A stretch of DNA of 64,000 bases. It comes from Boletus sp. NGJ (lineage: Eukaryota; Basidiomycota; Agaricomycetes; Boletales; Boletaceae). Every line of letters begins with the position of its first letter. Position 1 is the stretch's first letter. The stretch spans positions 496,001 to 560,000 of the forward strand of contig JAGTXK010000239.1 in assembly GCA_019096195.1 (NCBI GenBank), written 5' to 3'. Below the pieces are notes generated by a model. That model did no database searches. It saw only the letters and a program-made list of their open reading frames with translations, and was not told where the DNA came from. Positions 22,676 through 34,183 of the stretch are shown here, piece by piece. The position numbers and the translations under genes are program-made.

Positions 22676-24846
22676 TCAAGTTCTTGATTTCACGCGGGAA
22701 CGGCTGAGCGCGTGACCCAAGCGCTGAAATGTCCCACCAGATTTGACGGACGGTGATTTCGACGCCGTCGAAAAGACAGATGGGGAATCCAAGGAGACCT
22801 TTCCAGACTCCTCACTTCGCCTTTGCGATGGCACTGGGAAATAATGTACGGAATCGCCAGGGTTGGTGGAGACTCGGAGCAGACGGGTCTCGAGATCAGC
22901 GAGCACAGACTGCTGATAACTCGGCCGTGGCTCAAGCTCTTTGGACTTCTTCAGGTGATCGGGAAGTGGAGGGACAGGAGGAATCTAAAATAAACGATCA
23001 GCAAAAGTGAAGTAGATCAACGTCGGTGTACAAACCTGCTTTCGCGATGGCCTGTGCCATCTAACGGACATGTTCTCGTCCCAATCGTGGAAAGGATCCT
23101 CTTCGCTCATCGCAGTCCTATCATAATATGCGGTGCGCTTCCGTATGCGCGGCTGCAAAGGTTGCAGTATGGGAACGGGCATCTGCTCGTGTGTAGCTTC
23201 GGTGTAGCAGATCTCTGAGAAGGATTCCGTTGGCGATAGAAGAGTCTGCTGATCGAGGCAATCGAGACATGATGGATCGAACTCGACGTTTTTGAGAGAG
23301 CGACGGAGAACCTTGAGAGAGACAGTATGGGTATCCGGCCAATCTTCGTCCTCTGCACACGCCGGCAGCTCGTAGTCGCGAGGCCTGAACGAGGGTCGTA
23401 TGGGTGTTGGGAGAAGCTTCCATCCTTGCGAGTCAGAGGATGAATGTGCGCGGCGCCTTGCGACACTGGGGGACAGAGTTTGCTGTAGGACCATTAGTTC
23501 GTGCTTGGAGGAATAGGTGGGTTGTGCAACGCACCGCAGTGAGGAGGGAGTCATCGGCACTTGGGCAGAGTGAAACGCTCAGGGGGACGTGCGTCCTCGC
23601 ATACTTGTCGCGAGGAGTGCACTTGTCGACAAGGAGTCGAGGAGGACTGTACATTTTGTTAGCGAGTGCGAGGATAAGTTGGGGATGTCCATTGTTATCT
23701 CCACTGTGCCTTTATGCGAGGACGGCGTATGACGGAACATGAACGCAGGGAATTGTAAGTTTCCCAAAGCAGGTGTGCACTGGCCTGTCCAAACGTAAAT
23801 CAAGCCGCGAAAAAGGGCCGAGCTGCCCCCTCGCTCAGCGCATTCGAGCCAGCCCAGGCTCATTTCGCTTCAGCTCAACCGTTATATCAACGATTCGGCT
23901 ATCGAGAGACATCATGTGCATGCGGTATAGGTGGATATAGAAGGAGCTCGGGTAAGCAGTACTTCTTGACAGTTCCAATAAAAAGGAGGCGCCGGGCACC
24001 TTGGCAACAATGAAGATGCTCCGGAACACCACTGTATCCCCCGGCCGAAAGCTATGGGTCCTCCCCCCTGCTCTTTCGTCGCAGTTTACACACAAAGTCC
24101 TTCGCCCTTTCCACCAAATTCCCGGACCTCACAATATTCACGGTAGCTGCGCGCGGTCGCGACGGTCTCGTGGCGTAAGCAGTCGACGTTTGCAAGTTGG
24201 AAGAAAGTCGTGACCACTCCGTAGTTGTCTCGACCAAAACGTCAACGACCGTACTCCGGTTAATGGAGAGGTAGCCGAGCTGCGACTGGGTGCGTGTTAG
24301 CCGTCGTGGTAACAGCGCGCCCATAGTTCTGGGAAGAGTTTGACGCCCGGCTATTCTCTCGACCTGGGTCTCGTGCTGCTCCTCGGTATGTTGCGTTACC
24401 TTCTCAAGACTCGCCGAAACAAAAGATTCAACGCTTCTGGGCTGGAAACTACCCGTTTGCGTCATCTGGAACCATGTGGAGATATCGATAACTCACATTG
24501 GCCATGGCATGGTAAAACGCTGACTTGGATGCCGCGGAAAACAAGGGTGACGGTGCCAGTGAACGCAGACCTTCGTCTGCTTGCTGGTAAGAGTCAGAAA
24601 GCACACAACCCTTGGCGACTTGTCCAAACTGACTCACCGAGACACCCGGCCCGTTATAATGCCTCCTGGGCTCCGTTACAGGGTCCACCAGTTCCGAAAT
24701 CTGCGACAGCCTAGGTTCGTCGAGTGCTCTGCGCTCGCTCGCCTGCTCCACTTTTCTGAATTTCTAAACTCGTACTCAATACGTCGGAAAAAGGGCGGTA
24801 TTCAGAGGGCACATACCTCCTCGAATGATTCTAAAGAGCTGGTCAT
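22676..24846 (-). CDS. hypothetical gene or two genes, unassigned
   Basis: Several minus-strand exons look real but match nothing I know. A 5' part can be joined: MTSSLESFEE (start 24846), intron, ASERRALDEPRLSQISELV, then SPLFSAASKSAFYHAMAN, intron, PRSVESFVSASLEKVTQ to a stop at 24052. A 3' part begins near 23556 (MTPSSLRCVAQPTYSSKHEL), has a Ser-rich then acidic region (PACAEDEDWPDT), and after an intron at about 22985-23036 continues IPPVPPLPDHLKKSKELEPR to a stop at 22676. The piece between (FRPGDTVVFRSIFIVAK, YPSSFYIHLYRMHM) may link them in one gene. No domain, helix or signal was recognised. Boundaries are tentative. Confidence 0.4.
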
Positions 24847-24849
24847 GGT

Positions 24850-25415
24850 GGACGGTTTCGATGATGCGGGACCCTGCTCAGAGTCTTGTGCTCTTCTGTC
24901 GTCTGCGCAGGGGCGGTGTGCCAGGGGATTTTGGTATCGTCAAAGGTAGACCACTGAAGGGTACCTTTTCAGACAGAGCGCACAAGACACTTGGAAGTTG
25001 TACGAAGCTGAAACCTGCCATCTGATACGGTAGTGTTTTTATATGTACCCTTGGCGGCGCGGTTGAGTACTGCTCTTCAGTTACCATGGCACGTGGCATG
25101 ACAAAAGGTCAATATTCTGTTGACAACCTCCTATCTATAGATCTCCTTTTTTTTAATAAACAATTTTTACACTCCTTTCCCTCGGAGCTCGGCCAAGCGT
25201 GATTCAGCTTCGCGACACTCTACGGTACGCGCTATAATCAAGATACTACTTATGAGTCTAGCTCTCGAGCCAGCAGAACTGTGAGCCAGGATGGCCAAGG
25301 ACGAGAAAGACGAGCGACTCTAGTGACCATCCAAGTAAGAGTAAGTGTGTCTACTCCTATCGAAGGTACCTTTAGCTCAGAATAACAGTGGACTTTGTAT
25401 CACCACTGTCCCCAG
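24850..25415. other. intergenic, no gene seen
   Basis: Upstream of the tentative gene at 22.7-24.8 kb and of the BTB fragment. It has an AT-rich stretch around 25140-25180 and no supported coding sequence. Confidence 0.45.
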
Positions 25416-25419
25416 TGCT

Positions 25420-25803
25420 TGGGAGAAGACTACGAAGCCAAACCCACTTCTCGAGAGGTGGCTTCCAGTCGTGAAATTGGCACGGATGTGGGAATTTGAC
25501 GAAGTCCACAAGTACGCCGTCAAAAACATGCCATACACACAAATCTGCAAGTCTCCAGCAGAGAAGGTAGTGATTGCCTTCCAGTATGATCTCAAACCGT
25601 GGCTCATTCCTGCACTGGATGAACTGGCGCAACGGGAAGAACCCCTTGGAAAGAATGACCTCTTCTCGGCCCAGAGTTGCTGCTGAAAGTGGCTGCCATC
25701 CGAGAGAGCTTGACTGCCAACTTCAACGGTCAGATCACCTCTGGTGTACGAGATGCGAGTAAAGTGGATTTCACGTCCGTTATAAAAGACGTGTTTCGCT
25801 TTA
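25420..25803 (+). pseudogene. BTB-family gene fragment, 5'-truncated
   Basis: The frame reads LLERWLPVVKLARMWEFDEV then AVKNM and YDLKPWLIPALDELAQRE. This aligns with the C-terminal half of the nearby BTB proteins (WLSILKLANRWTFDNVKELA and LIPSYISVCKRD). The similarity continues one frame over with LGPELLLKVAAIRESL and VDFTSVIKDVF, matching METVLRVAEARERL and VLIRDIF. So one single-base frame change lies near 25665, and the BTB core exons are absent upstream. It is best read as a decayed partial copy at the edge of the BTB island. Confidence 0.7.
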
Positions 25804-26611
25804 CAGGTCAGTCCAGGTTGTTTTCTGGTTGTGCCAGTACGCACACGCGAGAGCATAGTGTTGATCATCACTCGCTTACAGATTGTGACTGACGTCGATG
25901 CTCCGAACTAAAAGGAGAATAAATGTGTCGAGTTACGTTCGTCGAGCGGCGTGAGTTTCTGGGCTTCGTTGCCTGAAATTACTAGTCATTAGGTTCCACA
26001 CCTTGCTCCGCCTATCATACACGGAGTTATCATTACTGTAGTTCAGATCATAGTACACGCAACTGAGGCGTGGATTTGATTATGTATCGGCGTCGGCGCT
26101 GGTGTGTCGCGCCAACCGCAGTTAGGAGATCCCTTCTCGCCAAGCTTGGCAGCGGTCCACATGCAGGTAACCACGTGTACTGATCATCAATTCTCGTACT
26201 CTAGTACCCTTGAACCTGGGCTCCACAAAATCCGTAGAGGCGTCGCGCCACTTTGAACTGTCGATAGTCTTTCCCAGTACTTGGTGCGAGTTCCCCGCCA
26301 TAGCGTCGCTTGAGATTGACAAGAAATTCCCCATGAGGGTCAAAACGTGCCGATGTACCCTCCAGGCGGTGTTTCTGACAACGGGCACGTTTACGCAACG
26401 GAGGTGCAGGCTGGTGATGAACTCGAAAATACATAAGTAAGGGGGAGAAGAGAATGGGGAACGTGTCACCAACACGTGTAGCCGACAGCCAAACTTATTG
26501 CCAACACTGGAATTAGGAAACGTATATCTTGACTTCCTTCGAAAATTTCCTTTAGAGCCCAAGCCCTCTCTCTCTCCACCGTCTTCCCTCATCACTCTAG
26601 CAGAGTCCATC
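25804..26611. other. intergenic, no gene seen
   Basis: About 800 bases between the BTB fragment and the first full BTB gene. It presumably carries the promoter of the latter. Frames on the minus strand here have no family resemblance. Confidence 0.45.
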
Positions 26612-28170
26612 ATGGCCCCCGATTCCTCGTACGGTGTTTCTCGCGTCGTTCACCACAAAGACTTCTATCTGCGTGGCGGTGATATGACGGTTTTGGTCTG
26701 TATCGACGTTTGCGTCGTCTCCTCACTCGGCGCTAACGTGTGTCCGCAGGTCGAGAACCACCTCTACCGTATACATAGCTATTTTTTCGACAGAGAATCT
26801 CTTTTTTTCCGCCAGAAGATCACCGGCTCGAACAACAACGATGGCGAGGAACGCGGCTCGACAGACAATAACGCCTATACGCTGGAGGATATCAAAAGTG
26901 AAGACTTCGCACGGTTCCTCTGGGTGTTCTATAACCCGTAAGTTCGCCACATCGCTGATCGGATGCGCTTCAACCACTTGCTAACGCGACGAACAGTAAA
27001 TACTCGTTGTACGACGCCCCGCTCGACACATGGCTCAGCATTCTCAAGCTCGCCAACCGCTGGACCTTTGACAATGTCAAAGAGTTGGCCGTTCGGGAGC
27101 TCGAAAAAATTGACATTGAGGCTGTCGAAAAGATCGCCATCTACCACGACAACAGCATCAGTCGTCTCTACCTCATTCCCTCTTACATCTCCGTCTGCAA
27201 GAGAGATAAGCCCATGTCCTTCACGGAAGGTATGAAGCTTGGAATGGAGACCGTCCTCCGCGTCGCCGAGGCGCGTGAACGCTTGCGTCTGCAGGCTTCC
27301 GAAAGCGGTATCCGTACTCCCACCTTCGAGGACTTTGAGGACGCGGAGGTGGAGGTTCTCATTCGGGACATCTTCAATCTCGGTGCTCGTCCTACTTCTC
27401 CCTCCCATGTAACTTCTCCTACCAGCGGCGTCAACGGTTCAGCAAACGGTGTCCCTAAGCTTGGTCCGGCTCCCCCTCCAAAGGCTAACGGTGCTTCCAC
27501 AGCCCGAGCTAGCGGTGGGTCGGCACCTGATCACAAAGTTTCTTCGGTTGACCCTATGCCTTCCTTCGCAACCGCCATGTCGGGTAAGGCAACGGCGGCA
27601 ACTTCAGTTTCGGCAGCTCCAACGGCCACTCCAATGCAAACAACGGCTCAGCAAAAACCACAGGCATCAGTCCCCTCGACCACAGCGGCCCAGGCAGCGG
27701 CAACTTCACCCCCACCTCCACCGGCAGCGGACAAGTCAAAGGAAAACAACGAGACAGCACCACAGGACCCAGCTAGTCTTCCTTCGTCGACCCTGAAGTC
27801 AGGAGGAACGGGTGAGCCTTCATCGTCGGCGAGTTGCTCGATTGTCCTGTTCTGACCGTTGCTCATTCGGAATTTACCACAGGAGGGCTCATCCCAAGGA
27901 GCTGGTTCTCATGATGTTTTGATTGACAAGCGTGATGTATCAACTGCACATAGTAACGATGTGACCGCTGAATGTAAGGATAAAATGAATGATATTGAAA
28001 AGGATGAATCGGGCAAGGATAACGATGTCGCGAGTGCTGATGCCGACGGTGGCAGAGGCGGCATGCAAGGTACGCTTTGCTGCGTTTTAAGTTACTCCAA
28101 AACGATCTAATTTCCTGATACAGGCGGGAGAAATCGGGGACGGAAGACGGCTGCGCGTGGAAGGAAGTGA
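26612..28170 (+). CDS. BTB/POZ-domain protein 1 of the island
   Basis: Probable Cullin-3 adaptor or other BTB-mediated oligomeriser. Start MAPDSSYGVSRVVHHKDFYL; the first intron falls after GGDMTVL and the next exon reads VENHLYRIHSYFFDRESLFF, the BTB core. It continues LEDIKSEDFARFLWVFYNP, intron, then WLSILKLANRWTFDNVKELA, LIPSYISVCKRDKPMSF and METVLRVAEARERL, the helical half. A low-complexity Ala/Pro/Thr/Ser region follows to a possible stop at 27855. Beyond an intron, an acidic-then-basic tail (KDKMNDIEKDESGKDND, GRKTAARGRK) stops at 28168-28170. It looks coding, but its phase does not fit the obvious donor (GTGAGC at about 27811), so the last 300 bases are uncertain. Confidence 0.75.
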
Positions 28171-28723
28171 CCGATGGATCTCTGCGTTGCGATCTCTCGT
28201 TTCATCGCAAAAAAAAAAATCCTTTCCGTTCATATTCGTGAAGTACCTGGTGTTCTTCATAGAGCGACTTTCCGCAATACAACACTGATTTGCCAGCGAT
28301 GTGGCCGCGATGTTGTCGATTTAAGACGACGCGGTCCGAGTGCGATCCGCGGAAGTAAAACACGGCTAGTGTCGTTTGAAATGTTTGATGGCGTGATACA
28401 GGAGTAACGAACCGAATAATATTCGTGTGAAGGAAATGTCCTGAGTGAGTGGTGCCCGAAGCACGGATCTTGTTGCGATAAGACGTTTGTGGGGCCACGT
28501 TGCGTTGCTGTAGCTGCTGTGCATTCAATGCGGCGCGCGTAGCAAGCAAAAAGACTAACAAGGAAGTCCACGAGGTGGCCATACAGATCTCCTTGAGAAA
28601 ACAAACGCAAACCGAGCCGTGTTCGTCGTAAAGAAGCATGATGATCACGTAGATAAAAGCCGCTGGGTCTCTCTCCTCCCCTTCCGCCCCACACTCCCGT
28701 ACGACGACACTTTTCTGAACAGC
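28171..28723. other. intergenic between BTB genes 1 and 2
   Basis: About 550 bases with no supported coding sequence; overlapping minus-strand frames have no family match. It likely holds the terminator of BTB 1 and the promoter of BTB 2. Confidence 0.5.
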
Positions 28724-29754
28724 ATGTCGACAAGAGGGGTAACAACAATGAACAAGCACGGCGAATATTATTTCCGAGATGGAAATATTTGTTTCTTGGT
28801 GCGTATTTTCTGCTCGATTTCACGTCGAGCGTCGATGTTCAGTGACATGTAGGTAGAGAACATGATCTTTAGGCTGCATAGACATTTTTTTGAGAGAGAG
28901 TCCGACTATTTCCGCGAGCGATTGAATCCTTCCAGCGAGGGGGAAGATGGGTCACCCAACAGCCCATATATAATACACGATGTGAAGAGCGACGAGTTCG
29001 CGCAATTTGTGTGGGTTTGGTATAACCCGTGAGTGGCGATAGAAATCGTCGGAGCATCGCTCAGTGGTACTGACTTGACTAACCGAGGCAATACACGTTC
29101 TCGAAACAAGAAAAGCAAAAATGGTTGACGATCTTGCGACTTGCGACATTATGGCGATTCCACGAAATCAGAAAGCTTGCTATACGTCACCTTGAAAAAC
29201 TGAAGCTTGAACCCATCGAGAAGATTACGACGTATAAACAGTACTCTGTCGACAGCGAGCTACTGCTCCCGTCTTACGTCTCGTTGTGTCGAAGTCCGAA
29301 GCTTCCCTCGCCAGCAGAGGGGAAGATATTGACGATGGAGACCGTGCTCAAACTGGCGAGCGCGCGAGAGCGCATGCTTCTCAGTGCTTCCGAGCACGGA
29401 TGTAAAACTCCGACAACCGCCAGTCTCCCCGACGAGGAGGCGAATGCACTCGTAGCAGAGTTGTTCAGCTTGACCCTCCACTCGAACGACCAGGCCGTAG
29501 GAGTGGGGGGTCAACCCCTGAACAACGGTAGTGCTCTCGGTAACAGCTTTGTGGACCCCGAGGTCGTCACCGTCAAACAGCCGAAAAAAGGCAAGGTGAA
29601 TAATCCCCCAGATTTGTCACTTTTGTCGCAGGTGAGTCAAGGCAAGTTTCGTGCGATGGCACTCGCTCACGAATACTGTCAGAATGGAACCGGCAGCGGC
29701 AGCGGCAGGGTTCGTGTAGTCTCATCCTTTCGCCTGACAACTCATCAGATCTGA
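28724..29754 (+). CDS. BTB/POZ-domain protein 2 of the island
   Basis: Same family and same exon layout as its neighbours. Start MSTRGVTTMNKHGEYYFRDG (a second in-frame ATG lies at 28748), with intron 1 after NICFL. The BTB core reads VENMIFRLHRHFFERESDYF and DVKSDEFAQFVWVWYNP. After intron 2 come WLTILRLATLWRFHEIRKLA, LLPSYVSLCRSPKLPSPAEG and METVLKLASARERML. The tail after about residue 230 has VTVKQPKKGKVNNPP, and the stop is at 29754. All expected blocks are present and open. It sits 550 bases downstream of BTB 1 in the same direction, so this is a tandem duplication. Targets unknown. Confidence 0.8.
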
Positions 29755-30249
29755 ATACAGGGCAAAACCAAGTAGGGACGCGGTCCGCAGAGGTTGTTCT
29801 CTCAATCGCCCACAATGTATAACCACTTTGTGTATTTGTCGTTTTTGTTTTCTGTTTGGTGAGGTGTGGTCACCTCTTTGGTGTATATCGAAATTGTTCA
29901 GTCCAATCCGAAAGCGTTGCATGTGTTGAGTGTTCTGCGTGGGTTATATAAGCCACAATCGATTTATTGGTATCGTCGAGGCCAACCTGCGAAACTCGAA
30001 GTGCACGTACGGATTTGACACGCGAATACGCAGGCTTGGGCACGTTGTGTCGCAGTATATATGGGACAGAGACTCGACTTGAACTACGAGAGCCGAAGAT
30101 ACCTCACATAATTGACCTCACCTTTTAAAACCTGGCCAACGTCTTGTTTTGCGCAGGATGAATTGCTCATCTCCGGTATTCCTTCCAGGTCCTATCGTGA
30201 ATCTCAGCCTGCGTCGTCGGTGCGACAGACTTCAAGTTAACGAACGGAT
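29755..30249. other. intergenic; start of a block repeated near 31490
   Basis: From about 29990 the sequence resembles 31490-31620 (GGCTTGGGC block, a TATATAT element, then ACCTCAC and TTGACCT blocks). It is therefore the upstream part of the tandemly duplicated F-box unit. No gene in the earlier part. Confidence 0.5.
30056..30062 (+). promoter_or_regulatory. putative TATA box, decayed F-box copy
   Basis: TATATAT followed by GGGACAG, at the same place in the repeat block as the TATATAT at 31558. Confidence 0.35.
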
Positions 30250-31488
30250 CTTTGTACGATGTCATCTACCACCAGGTCAAACACGCGTCGGTCGAGATTA
30301 CCTGGTAAGCACTCTCATCCCTGTCGAATCCAGTCCAGCATTCCGAAACGCTCGTAGATACAACTGGCGAATGCCTTTGCTGGGCCAAATTGGGCATTAT
30401 GAAACTGCAAAAAGCTGGTCAGACATGCGACTACGACATGAGGGGGAACGACACGAGAATGCCAGGCGAGTAGACCAGGTTAATGTTCAATAGCATGTCT
30501 TCGGGCCAAATTGGATAAAGCACTGACGCATCGTTCCGCGATATGTGTCCCTCCACAGCCACAATTGTACTCACCCATTGACCTTGTAAACAAGGTAATA
30601 AAAGGGGACTGGTGCAGATGGCAGATATCGATCAGCTGCAAAACGAATTGCGTCAGGGCAAGTCCACGCCAACTCCCAAAAAAACCCACCATCGAACTCT
30701 CCTTGGGAAACGGTGTCAGGACCTCCAAGCCGCTCACGGACCCAGGTTAGCTTTTGCCTGGTAAAGCAATCCACTTTGAATTGCAGCTGACTATAGATAT
30801 GATATGCCAGAATGGGACCGGATGCTGCCTGAGTAGGTCAAGATCATGAACAACTTCCGGTCGCGACGAATGGAGGCAACTCTTTACCTATCACCTCGAC
30901 ACTGATAGGTGTCCGGATACGACACGGCCGACGTCGCCCTTTTCCCTCCTTTCAGATATATCACCAAGGCTCCCGAGGAGACTCAAATAAGCGCATCTGT
31001 ATTCGCGCAGCTACCTGTTAATTGCCGAATGGAGGGACTCGACACTGCATTCGCTGACTTGGTGAATATTCATCTCCAAAAAACACCTCCAAGTTGTCGA
31101 ATTCTGAAATCAAGCAGTATGACAAGTGCAGAACCATTCGAAACATCAACTAGCCTGCGCTCTGCTGCGTTTTTACACATCTCGGCGTGTTCTTCACTTC
31201 TATGCTTCACGACTGTGAAGATGAATTGAAACGCTCTGGGCTTCTCTTTGACCCGGAATGCTCGACTGAGGTATCTGTGTTGTGGTGGCTCGCCTAGTAT
31301 TGTCAAAGACTGGAGGAATGCGGTACGTCCTTTCCATCACTGACAGGGGTGAATTATTAGGGCTGGGTAACAATAAATGTGGCATGCTCGTGCCCTCCGA
31401 ATCAACCCGCTGGCAGTTGGATGACCGTAATATGCAGCCTCCAACGACCAGGACTCTGAGGTCGAAAAATACGCACATGTCGTTTTGA
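30250..31488 (+). pseudogene. decayed F-box family copy
   Basis: It matches the F-box gene just downstream in order. A start-like MSSTTRSNTRRSRLP lies at about 30258. Near 30800 it reads DMPEWDRMLPE, a stop, then VKIMNNFRSRRMEATLYL, against DMVEWNRMWPEWVKIF and EATLYLPRR in the paralogue. Then DVALFPPFRYITKAPEETQ and FAQLPV match DLARFPPFRDIIKASEGTQ. RRNARLRCL-type sequence appears as RNARLRYLCCGGS near 31240, and RWQLDD near 31410 matches the last exon. Several stops and frame changes and a lost middle make it a pseudogene. It was formed in a tandem duplication with 31857-34183. Confidence 0.75.
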
Positions 31489-31557
31489 GGCAGGAATATT
31501 ACGCGGGCTTGGGCGGGTTGTAGCGCGGAAGTGGGAGATAAATGTGGCCTGAGAAAA

Positions 31558-31564
31558 TATATAT
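31558..31564 (+). promoter_or_regulatory. putative TATA box, F-box gene copy B
   Basis: TATATAT in the repeat block that also lies upstream of the decayed copy. It is about 290 bases before the ATG at 31857, so if it is used the 5' leader is long or contains an intron. Confidence 0.35.
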
Positions 31565-31856
31565 GAGGGATGGTGTTACCTCACGTCGTTGACCTTACTC
31601 GAACTTGGACCCAACCCGCATCTCTTTTCGTGCCTGCCGCAAGAATTGCTCAAGATGAGGACGTTTGCCTCAAAGACTTATAGACATTCCTTCCAGGCGT
31701 CCTGTCATGACCCACAAGCGAATCTCAGCACGCGTCGTAGTACGTCTAAATCGAGACTAACAAGCACTCACCAGACAGCAGGGCTAGTATTAAGTAGCAC
31801 AGCCACAATAAGAGGGACGCTATGCGCGTGGTATCCCCTGTCCACGAACTTTTACA

Positions 31857-34183
31857 ATGGTGCACCGAAGATCAGCTGCGGACAGGATCGCATCAGGTCA
31901 AGTCCACGACGATGACGAGGGGATGTTGCCACAGGACTATACCGTCGAACTTCCTCCAGAGGGCTACGCCGCACCGCCAGGCAAGAAACGCCGACGAGAG
32001 GGCAGAGAGGCACCGAAGAAGCGGCTCCGAAGAGAGAAAGGAGGATTATGCCAATTGAATCTCGACGAGCTGTACATCGTACGTGGATGCCCCTTTGTCA
32101 TGTTTTGACCCATTGCTAACCGCATGGCAACGATAGATATTCGCATACATTTATCCTATGGACCTCCTGAACCTTGCACGTACGTGCAAGTCTCTCCGAG
32201 ATCTCTTGATGCACAAATCGGCATTGTTTCTCTGGAAGACTGCCCTCCGCCAAATCGAGGGTCTGCCTGACTGTCCGGCCGACTTGGATGAACCAGAATA
32301 CGCAAATCTCGTGTTTTACACCCGTTGCCACGTGAGTACAGACTCTTCAGATTGTTCGAAACCTGAGTGCGGTACAGGGCTGCGGTAAATCGGCGAAAAC
32401 TGTTTTCTGGAACATGCGCCGTAGGTATTGCCCAGCTTGCAGAGTTGAACGGTATGGTTTAGTGGACGTCTCATCAGAGAAATCAAGTTCACATACATTA
32501 ACAGACTGTGCCATCTTCGTTTCTGCGATGAGATCATCCGTGAGAACGAGGTTCTGCCCCACGATTGGTTCAAGATAGGGGAGGGTATGTGACATTACTA
32601 TCAAGACCAATGCACCCCTAGACCGCCTCTCAGATTCGGGACAATGGGTTGATAGGGACCAGATGGACTCATTTTTGTGCGAATACCGCTGGTCCTCCGA
32701 CAAGACACAGTTTTTGGATGAGAAGCGAAATCAGTGTCAAAACATTTACTTGGTCTGATTAATTTTTTTCTTTCTCTCGACCAGTTGTCTAATTAGTCTT
32801 GACAGCATGCACGAAAATGTGAATCTTGGCAGCAACAAAAAGGACGAGTACACAGATTTGACCTGGAAATACTTCGGAAGGAGCGACAGACAAGGTTAGC
32901 TCTTCCCTTTACATCGCAATGGGCTTGAATTCTAGCTAGTGTAGCATTCTCGAGCGTCTCAGGCAGCGTGGGTATGGGCCCGAGATTGCATATTTTGGAG
33001 ACCGTGCCATCGAAAAAGCCTATAAATGCGTTTTCAAGAGATACAGGCCGCTGACGGACAGTGGTCAGTTTTCACAAAATCGACTCGCTTTGAACCGGAG
33101 CTGATTATAGATATGGTAGAATGGAACCGGATGTGGCCTGAGTGGGTCAAGATCTTTAAAAAACTTCGGTCGCAACGAACAGAGGCAACTCTTTACCTAC
33201 CGCGCCGATGCTCTTTGGTGCCCGAATACGAGAGATATGTGATGCACCCATCACCAGATACACCAACTTTTGATCTTCTCCCACATGTAGTTGACCTTGC
33301 TCGTTTCCCTCCTTTTCGAGATATTATCAAGGCCTCCGAGGGAACTCAACTGGACGACAAGCCGTTTGCGTCTGCATTTGCACAACTACCTGCACTTGTC
33401 AACGAATGGGTGCAGAAGCTCAGCTCTGAAACTGCTGGGCTGATGAAGATCCCTTCTTGCTTATCTTCGGGCAACATTGCCAGGGATCAGGATATGGCGT
33501 CGAGCAGTGCCGGACACGCAGAATTATCCCAGACGGACCTGGAAAAACTACATCTAGCCTGCGCTGTGTTTCACGTGGATGGCACTGGCGTTTTTGCTCA
33601 TCCTGAAGTGCTCTCGGTTTCAATGCGTAATGACACGATGTTCCCCAGCCATGAAATCCACTTGAGTACTAGCGGGGCTATACTTCGACGGATCCGCCGC
33701 GTGGACGAGTCGGCACCCACTGGGTGGATCCATGACCGATTTGGACTCCAATTCTTGGAGGAAGCTCCCTACATCGTCCATGCATGTGGATTGGATCCGA
33801 CTGTGGCCACGGTGGATGACATGAACCGCCGTAATGCTCGACTGAAGTGTCTGTCTTGCGGGGGTCGTACTCTTATCATGAGCTGGAGGCATGCGGTATG
33901 AGTTCCTTTCTACTGAGAGGGGCGAGCGCTGAGTACTGAAATGCTGAACGATAGATCTGGCATGCTCGCTTCTATCACTGCATTAGCATCGGGACTAGCA
34001 CCTCTTTCTGAGTCACCACGCTGGCAGCTTGTCGGCGACGAGCACATTGGTGCGATCCAGGCTGTTGAACAATCCGTGCAGAAGGCATTTCCTCCAGATT
34101 GGACGCGATGCTTGTTATGCCGGCCTCGTGTCGGGGATGCAATGCTGTATGACCATGCCGTGGGTCACCTTACCCGATGGTGA
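31857..34183 (+). CDS. F-box protein copy B, with one apparent frameshift
   Basis: Paralogue of the gene at 7724-9815. Start MVHRRSAADRIASG, then a basic stretch (GKKRRREGREAPKKRLRREK). The F-box is LCQLNLDELYI, intron (from 32079), IFAYIYPMDLLNLARTCKSL. Next come YANLVFYTRC, intron, HGCGKSAKTVFWNM-RRRYCPACRVE (a Cys pair followed by a second pair, zinc-ribbon-like), LCHLRFCDEIIRENEVL, QFLDEKRNQ, HARKCESW, ILERLRQRGYGPEIAYFG and LTDSGQFSQNRLAL. Near 33090 the family sequence jumps frame into EPELIIDMVEWNRM, then FDLLPHVVDLARFPPFRDI, APYIVHACGLDP and RCLLCRPRVGDAM to the stop at 34183. One missing base explains it. It is either an early pseudogene or a sequence error. Confidence 0.7.

Noticed and set aside
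24445-24520. A 31-base intron in the unassigned minus-strand gene
   Set aside because: Too short for a fungal intron; a 50-base version using the next acceptor keeps frame and is preferred.
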